Shown here: positions 36,001-48,603 of the stretch, piece after piece
Layout: every line of letters starts with the position of its first letter
How positions within the stretch are numbered: the first letter of the stretch is position 1
NCBI GenBank assembly: GCA_964304625.1
Contig: OZ199838.1
Location: forward strand, 2,852,001-2,916,000
Direction: 5' to 3'
DNA from: Kudoa neothunni
Taxonomy: Eukaryota; Cnidaria
Length of the DNA: 64,000 bases
Translations under genes and position numbers: made by a program
Notes under the pieces: model-generated
The model's input: the letters and a program-made list of their open reading frames with translations, nothing else
Told to the model about the DNA's origin: nothing
The model's database searches: none

Positions 36001-38169
36001 TTTCTTTTCTCCAACGGACTTTGGGATAAAAACACCCCAGGATGTTTTTAGTTCAATTAATGCAGATAATTATTATAAAACGATATGGAAGATTTTGAAA
36101 AATTCCGCCTAAGGAATATTGGGAAATTGAATAATTATTATTCGAGATAATCCGATTAATATGCAGTGTCGTAGCCGTCGTTTCGACAAGTATTGTGACG
36201 CCAAGGTTTATTACCCAAAATAAACAAAATTATCCATGTCGCCAAACCCGCTAACGATTAATATCTCCTAATAAACAAGCTTTTAATAATTTAAAGGTAG
36301 AATTGTAGAACAGTAGTAGCATTCATCAATAAAAAATTATACTTAGATCGATAATTAATCCTACAATTATAAATTCGAACTGTGATATTTATTATACAGT
36401 TTTATGGTAGGAATGTCTGAATTTCGCCTAATAATTTATGTTTGATACTGACGTTAAACATTTGCTACAATTGATTATCTAATGTTTGTATTAAATATGA
36501 AATTCTCATTCTAATATATTCCTGTATTTAATAATAGGTAGCCGCTAAGAAGGAATTGTGACGATGCACAGAAATCTGTTGCCATATTTAAATTGTGGAA
36601 TACATAAAGGATGTTTTACTCAATTGAGTGTTATGCCCCCTAAAATGTTCACGAGGTACTAACAGACACATAATAGATTACAACAACTATCGTATATATC
36701 TGAAAGATAATATTAAATGTAAATTCATGTTGAATCAAAACCAAAAAATTTACAAAAATAAATTATTCATCATAATCGATTTGATTCGCTGTGGCTGTTT
36801 TTGATTACGGTCATTATTCTGCATTTTTACCACATAGTGTGTCTTTATTAGAATTTATATTTTATTTTTCATTCAGATTTTTGTTTTCCGTTATTTCAAA
36901 TGAGGCTAAACTTACTATACGTTTAATCGCGAGTTATTACGAAATAATATCTAATCCTACCGAAGTAGATCATCGAGGATTAATTATGCAGTAATTGATT
37001 GTTTCCTCATTATTCCTTATGCAAAATTTCTCCATATATTTCTCATGACTTTATAATAATTTTCTAAATACATTAAAACAAAAAAATTCTGGGGTCTTTT
37101 TTACGCCAAAGCATGTTGGAGGGTTGTTTTTTCATCTGTTAGAGGATTAATAAAATAAAATATTGGATTTCTAAATAAAAATGTAATTTTTCATTTTAAT
37201 CTCTGATAATTTGACATTCGTTACAAAAGTATCATGAGGTCACTGATAAAATTCTTTTTAATCTATTGAATATAGGTAATATATTCTAACAATTTTATAT
37301 AAGAATTAGTCTAAATCTAATTGTTTTTAAATTTATTACTCCTTTAATGATCGAGAATAACCTTAATAGAACAATGAACAATATTTAAATTTTAAAGTTG
37401 CTGATATACAACCATAAATCGTAATTATTTTTATTATTATGTTTTAGATTGACTAACTATACATAGACTAGAATTGGCGATATTTATGTTGACATTAATA
37501 ATTGTCGTGCTAATGCAAAAATTTTAAATAGAAATATCTACAACTTTTGATGATTATTATTATTATTATTCCAATGTCTATTTTCACAATGTTGTAACTC
37601 TTTGTAGGCATATATGGAATACTGATATTCATAGATATACTGTTGTTGATGCTCGAAATCAAACAACAGACATAATTTATTATCGTTATTTGTTTGGTCC
37701 ATTCTATCGTGATTTTACATTATTACGGTATATCGGCGGAACATATGATGTATATAATTTGTTATAATTACCAATTATTAGGTCATGGAAATATTACGAA
37801 CAATCGGAGATGGGTCTTATCGCATGCACATCGGTGCAATTGGCTCACCCCGACGTTGATGAAAGGAAAGTGAATGATAGATTGAAAGTACTGCTTAAAA
37901 ATTCACCAAATCATCATCGTTTTGGAATTATCCTGGCGTCAAGATACGTTATCGAAAAGAAACCCACCGGGTGTCGGGTCACCTATATACTTCGAGCCGA
38001 TCTTAGGTAGACTAATCGATTCACAATCGAAACTTAATGTGTTATCTCCAGGGGCAGAAACACTTCCTACTGCAACAGCCTTAATCCATATCTAGTTAGT
38101 CGTCAGCTTGTTCTACTCAAAGAATACTTTTCCAAAAATAAAAGATCGAGGCATTCTTCTCAGCATTGA
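27082..38169 (+). CDS. DLC-family RhoGAP/START protein (STARD8/DLC1/STARD13 type)
   Basis: Rho GTPase-activating protein with a C-terminal lipid-binding START domain. N-terminal exons around 27082-27838 are Ser/Gln-rich and not diagnostic; the true start is not found. A basic pre-GAP region (LTVDEIEHYKQIATAHLKEF, then ITPKSRNKRKSITIL) precedes the RhoGAP domain at about 28266-28870: KKFGLPLPPSIYKA, the arginine-finger motif DGLFRRCGLMSR, NYDIADIVKHYL, SLPDEYREILQ and MTAENLATCLTPSIF. START exons lie at 34080-34243, 37608-37727, 37782-38006 and 38052-38169, with IWNTDIHRYTVVDARNQ and GCRVTYILRADLRGRN; the TGA is at 38167. The domain order equals human DLC1. The frame slips about three times inside the RhoGAP part. 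The linker before START (about 28.95-34.08 kb) and one N-terminal junction were not resolved. Two introns are very large. Confidence 0.75.
29608..29665 (+). mobile_element. hAT-like end (GGTCAGCAAC type)
   Basis: Reads TAGAGGTCAGCAACTCGCAT, then GCCGCATGTGGCTC. This resembles the well-known hAT end CAGAGGTCGGCAAC...GCCGCATGCGGCTC. Only this end was recognised. Confidence 0.45.
31009..31042 (-). mobile_element. hAT-like end
   Basis: The reverse complement reads CAGTGATGGGCATAACTTTT, then GGGGGTGCGGGTC, close to the hAT end CAGTGATGGGCAAACTTTTT...GGGCCG. Its ends differ from the one at 29608, so they are probably separate elements. Confidence 0.4.
35801..35837. mobile_element. piggyBac-like end abutting a shared TTAA
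   Basis: Reads GGGTCCACGCGGACCTCACT, then ACGGACAGGGAGGG, directly against TTAA at 35838-35841. It contains the palindrome GGGTCCACGCGGACC, analogous to the GGGTCAAATTGACCC palindrome of the element at 3-594. The other end was not identified. Confidence 0.4.
35842..37123. mobile_element. piggyBac-like element (non-autonomous or decayed)
   Basis: The left end after TTAA reads CCCTCCAACAGACTTGGGGT; the reverse complement of the right end is CCCTCCAACATGCTTTGGCG. About 1.28 kb. The left flank is TTAA and the right flank TTGT, so the duplication is decayed or the right border is slightly off. An internal block near 36010-36045 (CTCCAACGGACTTTGGGATA) repeats the end motif, hinting at nesting. No transposase was recognised. 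Confidence 0.45.
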
Positions 38170-41100
38170 TAAACTCCACCTCCCTGTTTCCGCTATGTTG
38201 TAAATAAGCGCGATTTTTTTCTATTATACAGTTATTAGTGTGATCGTTTTATATTTTCAACATTTTTGTTATTCGATTATTTTGGATTCTTTCCGTTTCT
38301 TCTTAGTTGAGTGATTTTATTATGGTGCATTAGGTTTGTTACTTTGATCGCTTAAGAAATCTGCACATAATTAGTCACTTTTAAGACTACCTAATTATTT
38401 TCTTTTTTCATTTTCTTTTTCGATCCCTGATTAGATCTTAAGTTAAGTTGTAACTAAGGTATCATTCAAAAATTTGTTAGCAGGCTTGAGTGTACGAACA
38501 AGAATGAATTGTGGAGGTTCGCAGTGAAAAATTATTTTTTTCACTTTTTATGGATATTTTTATTCATTCATATCTATTTTATGATCCATCATTGACGCAT
38601 GCACGCCCCAAAAAATAAACAACCGATTATAGCCAAGATGGGATTTTCGGAAGACAAGTCCGTTCTATTGATATGGCGCCGAAGAAATAATAAAATTCAT
38701 TATGAGGTTTTGACGTTAACAATTATACCAAGAATAACCTAAATTATCGGAATTATTGTAGATGTGGCATTAGGAAATGTAAGGGATGATTTTCTAAAAG
38801 CCTGCATTAATATAGAAAATACTTGAGAGAATATAACCATGCATTAGCGTTTCCTGATTAATTTCAATTCCAAAACTTCTACCACTTATAAGGAAAATTC
38901 TGCATACCTTCTCAAAAAGGAACTTATAAAGTGGATTTATTTTTACGCGGGTATAATATTTCTATTTATATTAAATGCAAAAAAATAAACCAATAATTTA
39001 ACAAAACACAAATATAACTAAAATAAGTGCAACCTATAATAAATTTAACGTTATGACATTTTTCTTGTCTTATGGAACAAAAATTAAGTCGAGACGAGTC
39101 TCTCCACTAGATAATGATATTTATGAATCATAATTGATAGTATAACTACATATTTAATATTTTAGCAAATAATATCGGTGAAATCGCGCCCGCGCGAATT
39201 TTTAAATTAGAGGTTTGTCTTAGTTATGACTGTAAAAGGAAAAAGTAACCAGATGAATAAATGTTCAATATAAAGTTTTAGTTTATATTATTTTTGGATG
39301 CAAACTGATACTAATTCGAAATATAAAAATCCAAGATAATTTAAAAAATTAAATCTTGACCATAAGTTAAATTACATCATTACTTTACTTATAATTTACC
39401 TGAAAAAATATGCAATACAATTTTCAAGAATTCAATTAATTTTAAAAGAATATTATATTTGTTTATTTTTTCCATCAAGACGTGAATATTTCATAATTTT
39501 TTATTTTACACTATTGAAGATTTCTATTTAAAAATTGATTTTTGAATAAAAATGATTATTTTTATTTTAAATACTACCAGATACAATATAGAAATTCGAA
39601 AAAGTTAGTTAAGTTTTAGTCAAATTCATCATATGACTTTTGTTTACCGGACATATTTAAATTTTCAATTTTTAATTCGGCTCGAATTGCACATGATATA
39701 CTTTTGAGAGAGATCCCCATTATTTAGAATCGGAAACATTGCGTGAAAAGATTTCTTGGTCGTAAAATTTTGTTGTCGACTCTTGGTACTAGTCTCATAT
39801 GCCCGATAATTAATTTTCCGGACCTTTTATTTATATGAAAAGATACTTTAATGGATTTCGATAAGTATGATGATGGACCTTGTGAGGGAATACTCGAAGA
39901 TATATCTGAGAATACATCGGTAATAAATTCCGAAAAGTTTATAATTCAAATTTTTAACATATAAAATATGTAGCGTTTAAAATTCTTTCTAACAAATTTA
40001 TTTTAGGAACGACATACACGACATCATGTGTAAAAATATTAAACCATCAAAAATAACAGATTTTGTCGAGAAATGAGTTATAGATATTGTCTATTTAAAT
40101 TTATTGTGTTCTACATTTATCCAAATATATTTTTTTGACGTGTGAATGTTTAAATAATAGTAATTAATGTGTAATGCGCATGCAACTTTTAATAAATCAG
40201 TTTTCTACAGCTGTTAAGATACATTTGAACTATTTTATCAAATATAACGATAATATTGATATATGTGTATTTTTATATATTTAAATATGAATTTAAATTA
40301 TTTTAACTTTATTTTAAATCATATGTAGATAATTTTTACATTAAAACAATATTAACCATCCCTTCATTGATTGGCTGGCTGGCTCAGTTTATAAAGTTTA
40401 TTTTCAAAATTAATGACATTTTTCAATCCTTTTATTGGTGGTGGTCAAAGAGGTGTTACGATTTGCGTATTTTTAAACAAAAATTTTTTTAAGATCGAAG
40501 ATCTGTTGTTTTATTTAACTTAAAAGTCAGCAATATTTATTTCGGAGTTTATCCAAATCAAAATCAACCTTTGGCGGCGACCTGTTTTCATGTGATAATT
40601 CAGTGAGATTATGAAAGTCAGTCCTTAAAATTATCCCCATTTTTAATGGAGAATCCACAAATATGATAAATGTATAACCTTAATTCAATGGTAAATTACA
40701 TTTTAAATATTTTGCATCTAATATCATATGATAGATTTTGACTTATCATAAAATATTAAAAATAATGTTGGGGGAATTGAGCAGATAGCGGGATTTCAAT
40801 TTAGTACGAATATCTTCGTAATTTTTCCTGATTCATCACAAAACACAAAAAGTAGATATTATGCAATCTATTAGCATCCGTTTCCTTATATCATCGAAGA
40901 AACGACTAAACTACGGATTTTTCACATTTTTTTAAACGGTTGCCATGGAAATTAATGTCTGCTAATAAAATACAAAAAATCTAAATTTCTTTATAGATTA
41001 TTGTCTTATTTTCTATATGATAAATTTGAGACTATTTTTCGCAAATAACATAAAATCTTCATTAGCGTAATATTTAAAACTTTATTCAGCCATGATGAAT

Positions 41101-41329
41101 ATTTCATAAAACTAAATACCATAAACTAGACTTTGTAATAATGTCTATCGTTTAAATAGGCATCTCTTTTCAAATGACATAGTAAATCAATAGTTTATTG
41201 TCGAAATAATAATATTTTTTATATCTCGCAATAAATAGCCTTATCAAGAAAGGCGTCCACGTTGATAACACCTAATCAGGCGCTATATCTTTCGATTGAA
41301 TTTATCGCCGAATTGTTATCCCTTAGTTA
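38170..41329. other. AT-rich intergenic region
   Basis: About 3.2 kb between the DLC-type gene and the integrin gene. Apart from a possible tiny two-exon ORF (39851-40033) I see nothing that can be supported. Confidence 0.5.
39851..40033 (+). CDS. Possible two-exon micropeptide gene
   Basis: Exon 39851-39919 reads MDFDKYDDGPCEGILEDISE, then NTS. A GT-AG intron of 87 bp (acceptor TTTATTTTAG) joins in phase to 40007-40033, ERHTRHHV and a stop. Total 31 residues, acidic then basic. The exon composition stands out against the surrounding AT-rich DNA. The family is unknown, and chance is possible at this length. Confidence 0.2.
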
Positions 41330-44300
41330 ATGACATTATTTGCTACCGTTGTGTGTATTCTCGTCTTGAGACTAAAATCTGTTGAGTCTATTACAACAAA
41401 TTTCAATCCATTCCAGGAGTTTATAACGGAGTTTACTCAAAACCAAACAAACTCTGGATATGACCACACCTTGTTGGGTTATAACATGAAGAGAATCTCA
41501 TCAGAAAGGTGATCATAAATGCCACTATTAAAATACTTTTTAACCAAAATCTAATAGATATATTTTATCTGCTCCTCTTGCCACATCCACAAATGCATTA
41601 AATTCATCTCTATTCTATACGTCAGGCCAAATATATGTGTGCGATTCGAATCTGGAGGGCACCCCAAAATTTAGTTGTTCAGAGCTGGTTTTACTCAATC
41701 TTGATAACGGTACTTGAATGTTATTGTATTGATAGTTGATTTCATCAACTAAACTTGTAGCGAGAAATCAACATTTATCAAATTATACGTTGTTGATGGG
41801 AATGGTGCTGGAAAAAGTGTCGGATAACTTTTTTATTGTAAGCGATAATTTATCGTAGACTCTCCTCAACATTATTATGGGTAGGTGTGTGCTCCTAATG
41901 GGGGAATTTTAAAGGATTCTTTGGATAAATCTCTCCACTATTGTTATAATTATCATAGCGACACACTACAAACCAACCCTATTGATTGTATGCGCCCTCA
42001 AGTAGCGGTTGTTAATTTAACTTAGTCGCCCAATTTCTTGTTAATAATACTGGAATAATTTCATACTCTGGTGGAGATGGGCATATACTGATAGGAGCTT
42101 TACGTGAAAAGTATTTACTTCGCGTTATGTTTTTAATTTTTTTAAGCTCAAACGTGGATTTTCGTTTTAATCATTTTCCTTTTAATGGTGCCGATTTATC
42201 TTGGAATACTTATAATTCACCAACCCAATGTAAATTGTTAGTTTTAAGTATTTGTGAAACGTAAAATTTTAGATTTATGCAGTGTTCTACTGTACAAATT
42301 TCCAAACGACAAATGTAATTTTACTATATATATATATATATATATATTGTATTATAAAAAAATACATCATTTTATATTTTTAAAATTTAATATTTGTTAA
42401 TTTTAAAAAAATTATAATAAATTGTAAATTTGTATTTATGAATAGAATAAAAATTGTATCTTCTTATTATAAATTCTTAATACATAATACATTATCCTAA
42501 CTTGCATCCAACAAAAATAAATCTAAATGTACATATTATGGATTATGTGTATAAAATTGTATTTTTTGTAATATAAAAAAATAAATATAAAATAAGTTAA
42601 GTGGATTGAATGCATTAAATTTAGTTTGAAAACATATACTAACATCAAATATTTTTTAATTGATTAAATATTAATCGATCGTTACATTAATTGATTGATT
42701 AATTAGTTATTTTTTTTGTTTTTAGTAAAATTTGAGTACTATAAACAACTACCCGAAGAAGATATTGGTGTAAATATCTCTTTAATTATCATTATCACAG
42801 CTGATTTAGGTGTATATTTATCACCGGGAGAGGGGGATTTACAAAAAACAAGGCTTGGACGGGAAGTTCAGCGAAGTAAAAATTGACGATGAATATCATT
42901 GATGTTAATGATTCTATAGCCTCGTAAACATTTTGGATTCAAATCCCTCTACTACATAACAAACCAAGAGAGGTATAATATTTAGTGAATATCTGCAGGA
43001 ATTTAATGATATACTCAAGAATCACCACAGTATATAGTAATCCATTTGTGGAATCTGGAAAAGGAGAGATTTTGGTTCTTGTTGAAAATAATCAACCTAG
43101 CAATGAGCCAAAATCAAAAAAATGGCTAGGTGAAAAGCTTGGTGATTATTTTGGTTATTCAATCTGTATCATTCCACATCAACTAATCGACGAAACTGGA
43201 AAACGTATTTAAAATTTTTTCAAAGTTTAATAAAATAATAATGCATTTGATGTAGTTATCGGTGTTTTGGCACCTTACGGGGGAACTGATAACACTGGGA
43301 TTCTCTATATGTTACGCATTTTTGGGCCATCTGACACAATTCCAAATCAAGTTTCCTTTGAAATGGAATTGATTCTTGTAGCAGAAATCAATTGGAAAAA
43401 TATATTATATATCATAATTTTATAGACATTGAAACTATCTGATCACATCACTGATCTCGATGGTGTTGATAGGATTGCATATAACATTCCTACTTTTGTA
43501 GAGCTGAATGCAGATGGCGTTGATGGTAATTTTTTGGATAGTTTTCTTCATCTGAAGCCATGATCAAAATAGACTTTATAATAGCAACAACTTCTGGTGC
43601 CGCTCCTTTACAACCCCTTATGTATGAGTTTAGATATTTAATTTAATTTTATGCAATATATAGGGCCCCATTGTTTCTTGAAGTCCGTTGTACTTTCCTA
43701 CATAAAAAGGCAATACTAGGGAACGAATGTGGTGAACATAAGGACAATTATCATTGGTAGTTTAGTTTAGTCGTAACTCCAATAAACTTTGTCTAGTATA
43801 AATTTGCAGATGGATTTTAACACAACAATTCTAAATAAAGATGCACAATATACCAAGAGTATGATTTTAAAGTTCATCTGTAAATCTTTAATTATACAAT
43901 CAATTAATTAGCTAAATGTGATATAAGTGGTATTAAAAAATTATTAAACAACGAAACTGACATCCGACTGATTTATAATAGTAAAATTGTAAATATTCGG
44001 TTTGAATTGTTATTTTTATCTTTTTTACATATTCTGTACGAAATACTTGAATTGAATAATATTTTATTCCCTTTTAATGAAAATACATGATATTTTCAAA
44101 TGTTTGGAATTTTCTATATAAACCGACCTAATATAAGTATACTGTAGAATCAATTGAAATGGAAGCTGCATTTTCTTTTCCCTTGGATTATTATAAATTT
44201 ATTTTGCTCCCTAATATGAATAATGGACCACAACCCATTAAATTCCTGGTGAACAACGTTATAAATTCTGATTTAAAAGAATTTTTATCTTCCAAATCGA

Positions 44301-47300
44301 TCCACTTTTATTTGAAAGAGGATTATGTATTCGAATATTTGCGCTCGACAAAATATTTCAAACTAGAGTTGAAACGAAACTTCGAGTTTTCCACTGAGAA
44401 ATCACATTTCAATTTCTTTATTAAGAGCTTTATCGTGTCTACAACCCACATCGAAAAAATAGATTTGGTTTGTCAAATGTTCAAATGTGACCTATCAGAA
44501 AAATTGAATAAATGGCTTCCGCCCACAGAAAAGTAAACAGCTTGTAACTTGGTAGATGTACAGTATTTTGAGTTTCTTTTAGCACAGTAAATTTAATACA
44601 GGGTCAAGTTGAAATAATCACGTTTAAACATTTACTTCCTTCACACGACAGCAATCCCGATTTAATGTATTGGCTGAAAATTGAAATAGGATTCAACCAG
44701 TTTTTAGCCGAACCCTTGTACTGTGAAGGTCGCACCTTTAATGTAAATTTTAGAAACCTACATAAATTCAACCTTATACGGGCGATGGGAAAATATTTCC
44801 TAATTTTCACATAATGCTGCTTGAAAAACTCCGAATATAATAGCTTTCTTTATTTTATTTAACGGAAACTAATAGTTTAACAAAAAACGCTAAAACTCAT
44901 TCAAACTTCTAAGTTAAGCAACACCAATACAGACCTTCTAAGCGTATAGCGTATAGTGTATAGCGTATAATTGGGGTCCAAACAGAATCAAAATTTATAT
45001 TTCTATTTATTTTCATAAATTTTTGATAAATATGAAACAACTCCATCATTAACCCTCTAACGATTTTGGGGTGTGATACATCCCAGATTTTTTTTGATTT
45101 ATAAAAGCTTTATTGAATGTGCTCTGTTTTAAAAAAGCTTAAGAGAATTTTATCGATTTTATTTTTATTAATTTGACGTCTTATTTTTGCAAACTTAATT
45201 CGTGCAAGCTCTGTATTAACAGTAACGAACAGCTTTAAGACCTACAATAATGGAAACCAATCATCTAGTAAGGAATTGGATGATTATTTTAATATATTCT
45301 GAAAATTTTGATGAATTTTTCGAATCCCATTTCATTGACGGATCATTGAGTAGTATGAATTGCGTTGTGTGAATTCTAAATAAGCCCTGCGCATCGAGAA
45401 TTTCGATTGAAAGAAAATATGAATGGTCGCATAGGATCAGAAGCTTACTCTTACCAAATGGTTAAATTTATTTCTGATTGTTTATTATTTTCTTTGGCCA
45501 AAATATTTGTCGTGAAATAATACAGTATTCGAATTTATTTGGAAAAACAAATTAAAGGAACATTCGTCAAAAAATTTTTTAATTGTTAGAGAAGTCATTG
45601 TAATCATAAAAGTTTCCCCTACTGAGGAAATAGTACTCATTGTGTCATTTGATTTTATTTTTCCTTTTGCGAAAGAGTCCGAGACTATCAACATCTCATA
45701 TCACCTCACATATCGGTTTTAGAGGGATTATTTAGTATAATTATTGCCGTTTTTTAATAAAAATGGTTGATAGAAATAATTGTAATTTTACCAGTTTATC
45801 TATGATTATTTTATAAATAAATATGATTAAAAAAAGAGTGGGATGTATTCCACCCCAAAAATCGTTGGAAGGTGTACGTTTTTCGTGTCATTAGAGGGTT
45901 GATATTGCGTTAAATAATTAAAACTATTTTTCTCGCCTTCATGTATGTATGTACAAAGTGCGTATTGAAACCTTCAATCGCTTACTTTTATTGGGCCGAT
46001 TTTAATAGAGATTTTATAATAAAAATGTAATAGGCGACATTAAAATTTTTGTTATAATAATAGTTATTTTAATTTGATGGGTGTATAAAATTTAAAATCC
46101 GAAAAACGGTTAATAAAAAATGCAACGATTTACAATTTTCACATCGTATGAAATATTTTTCGCCTTATTATCCGAAAAGATAAAAAACTATTATAGAATT
46201 ATTCTTCACTTATGAATCCAAACCAATATTACCTAATAATGGTTGATATAATAAATTTAACTAAAAAATGTTATAATGAATTATATGATATTTAAAATCA
46301 GTTCAACTAGACAGTAAAAACTACGAAAACAATATTTTAATCATTAACCCTTTTCCCCGCATAAACAGCCAAGCTTTGGTAAAAATTTTTCATATTTTTT
46401 AACAAATATTTTAGCTTATTTGGTTTAGCCACATTTTGTAAATTTTTATTTTTGTCGATATGCGAATCATAATTAATTCCAGGGCTATATTATTAACGCT
46501 CCGTTTCATACAAATCCACACCCTTCGACACAATTAAGATTACTACGTACGCTCATACCCAATTAAAAAAAATTTATTGACTTATTACGTTTAAATTTTG
46601 ATGATTTGATAAACTGCACCAATCTGTTCTAAAACATTAAAAAAATTTTGGGTTCAGGCGGATCTTAGGTATGTTATACTATGAAGGTGTTTTTGTTATA
46701 TGAATTATCACGATATTCGAAAAATAAGATAAAACAATTTTTTCATAGTTAAATTTTTTGGCATAATTAGATATAACATTAATTATATTAATTAGTAGTC
46801 GAATTAGAAAACGGGATGACGATTTTTTTGATTTTCAAATGGACCCAAGTGTACTTAGTATACTTAAAAAGTTAAATACCTCTATTAATCTATTCCATTT
46901 CCATATTTTAAACTATTTTTCAATCTTTATTAAAATTAATATTTCTCGTGTATTTATAGAAAAGAATATTATAAAATTTTTACATAAATATTATCATATT
47001 TTGTATAACAAAGAGTTAACATACAAGAACAAATATTGCCGTAACCTAAGCTAGAACTTTTGATCAAAACTTTATGTATAAAATTTTATTTTTCCTTGTA
47101 TTTTTAAGTTCCTCGTATAAAAAATACCAAAAAACAATGATGAAATTTTTGCGTGACAAACTTTAATTTTTTTTGGAACCCAATCAAAACCTCCTGTTGA
47201 ACCTAAGCCATCAAACACTGTGTTCTATTGTTTACTTATTTTATAGGTTTCTGAGTCTCCGGACCCAATAACTAGGGGCGTGTGTAGAATAAAATACATA

Positions 47301-48603
47301 GAAATGACGCTACCAGGAGTAATTAACGCCTGTAAAGTTTTTATTTCTTTTGATGGATATATTAAAGCCTTATCTCACATGCAAAGTTTTTATAAAAGCA
47401 TTTCTAAGTAATGAATTGGCAAAAGATTTTCCAATTGAGTTAAAAGTGTAATACACACCATTAATCAAAATATTCGGTAATCAGTTTATAAATAGGTTTA
47501 CATTTGACAATGCAAATAATGGACAACCAATTATGAATCAGGAATATAATTTCAATGTGTCAAACAAACTCAAATATTCAATAAAAAGGTAAACATAAGA
47601 CTTGTATGATAATTTTGAGTGGGTAATTTCTGAATTATCTCCAAGTGTAAAAAATAATTAATTTTTTTCTCCGTTATCGTAATTATTTGTTAGAGTGAAT
47701 TCAATCCAAAAACTTAATATTTTTGGTCCACAAATATTGTTTGTGGGTATTTCCAACAGTTTCAAAGTAATTTTGTTGTGTTTTGGACCTCTTTAATTTC
47801 ATGCTCATTTAGATATCCACATATGGACCATCTCATATCGAAAACATTGGTTTAAAATTTAAAATTTCAACTGATCATGATAATGAATTAGCATACATTC
47901 AAAAATACTTCGTATTTATTGTTAACTTGGATTATCTTACTTGATTTTTAGTGTGACGCAGAAACTCCACAAATCCTCAATGTGTGTCCGCATCATATTT
48001 GCGTCGATAAACCAGTCGCAGAATTCAACTGTCTCATACCAAAATTTATACATTTTTCTTCTATTGATGTGACTGTACTGATACGATTGACAAAGAATTC
48101 AATAAATCTAGTCGTATGCTACTTCAAAATAAAATAATTCATTAATTGCTTCTAGAAACAAAATACTCTCTCTCGTATTAATATTACTGTAGAAATTATT
48201 GAAGATGGAACTACCACTTTCATAGGAGAGTCGCCGACAGTTAAATATTTACAGCTCTTCATTGATCAATCTTCGAATTTAGTATTCCATTTTTATCGAG
48301 AACAAATCCCCAGGAAAACTAGAAATGTGGCTTATAGCAGCTGTGTGTGCCGGGGCGATTTTCTTCTTTATTGGTCTTGTCACCATATTATACTATGTAT
48401 TTACGTTTCAACAATTATTCTATAATATTGCTAAATATTTCTCAATGTCTAGGCAGGAGTGTTGGACAAATTTAAATTTGGGAAATATCATGGACTTTGA
48501 ACATGAAATACCCCCTCAACCTAAATATCAACTAATACCCAACTCCAGAAGCGTGGATCTACTGTTCAGATCAGTCCAACTATTTATGCAAACAAATTAT
48601 TAG
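41330..48603 (+). CDS. Integrin alpha chain (divergent, many exons)
   Basis: Cell-surface adhesion receptor subunit. Exon 1 (41330-41508) begins with a signal peptide (LFATVVCILVLRLKSVES) and NFNPFQEF. FG-GAP beta-propeller blades follow in small exons: YILSAPLATSTNALNSSLFY (from 41558), GGDGHILIGALREK (about 42080), GEKLGDYFGYSI (about 43140), APYGGTDNTGILYMLRIFG (about 43270) and KIDFIIATTSGAAPL (about 43570). A thigh-like segment is near 43660-44060. Further ectodomain pieces at 47240-48270 include NNGQPIMNQ (thigh end), STYGPSHIENIGLKFKIS and CPHHICVDKPVAEFNCLIPK (calf-like). The last exon has the membrane span MWLIAAVCAGAIFFFIGLVTI and a cytoplasmic tail of about 65 residues ending at 48603, without the usual GFFKR. 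Not every junction was resolved, and two neighbouring genes rather than one remain possible. Confidence 0.65.
42324..42347. repeat. (TA)n microsatellite
   Basis: Uninterrupted TA dinucleotides in an intron of the integrin locus. A similar tract lies at 35586-35613 in the DLC-type gene's intron. Confidence 0.95.
44159..44813 (+). CDS. Two-exon segment inside the integrin locus, family unclear
   Basis: Exon one runs from an ATG at 44159 to about 44534 and joins through a short GT-AG intron, in phase 2, to an exon reading VNLIQGQVEIITFKHLLPSH ... FNQFLAEPLYCEGRTFN, ending at a TAA about 44813. About 214 residues, with a CQMFKCDLSEKL motif that loosely resembles the C-x(3)-I-x-C of integrin calf-2. 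There is no signal peptide and no membrane span. It could be the ectodomain end of a truncated first integrin, exons of the single integrin gene, or an unrelated gene. Confidence 0.4.
44940..44970 (+). repeat. Short tandem repeat (GCGTATA)n
   Basis: Four near-identical heptamers (AGCGTATAGCGTATAGTGTA, then TAGCGTATAA). Confidence 0.85.
45053..45898. mobile_element. piggyBac-like element in the integrin locus
   Basis: 846 bp. The left end after TTAA (45049-45052) reads CCCTCTAACGATTTTGGGGT; the reverse complement of the right end reads CCCTCTAATGACACGAAAAA and then a CCAACGATTTTTGGGGTGGA block, so the terminal and subterminal motifs match with an insertion. The ATACATCCCA motif is shared by both sides. 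The right flank is TTGA instead of TTAA. The interior has no recognised transposase; one weak frame on the minus strand (45485-45694) is not identifiable. Confidence 0.6.
45899..47239 (+). other. AT-rich interval between integrin exon groups
   Basis: About 1.3 kb of low-complexity DNA, presumably intronic if the integrin exons form one gene. A TTAACCCTTTTCCCCGC motif near 46344 could be another piggyBac-like end. The frame at 46839-47054 is AT-rich and not recognisable. Confidence 0.4.

Larger units (their letters stand above)
34244..37607 (+). other. 3.4-kb intron inside the START domain of the DLC-type gene
   Basis: The donor is after NEILHN AT|GTATTTT and the acceptor is TCTTTGTAG|GCATATATGG. 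The join (phase 2) gives HNMHIWNTD, which fits the START fold. The intron carries piggyBac-like material at about 35.8-37.1 kb and a (TA)n tract at 35586-35613. The open frame at 36791-36994 lies within that insertion and is not recognised. Confidence 0.65.

Noticed and set aside
44604-44810. 68-codon minus-strand frame in the integrin locus
   Set aside because: Antisense of the plus-strand exon reading GQVEIITFKHLLPSH.
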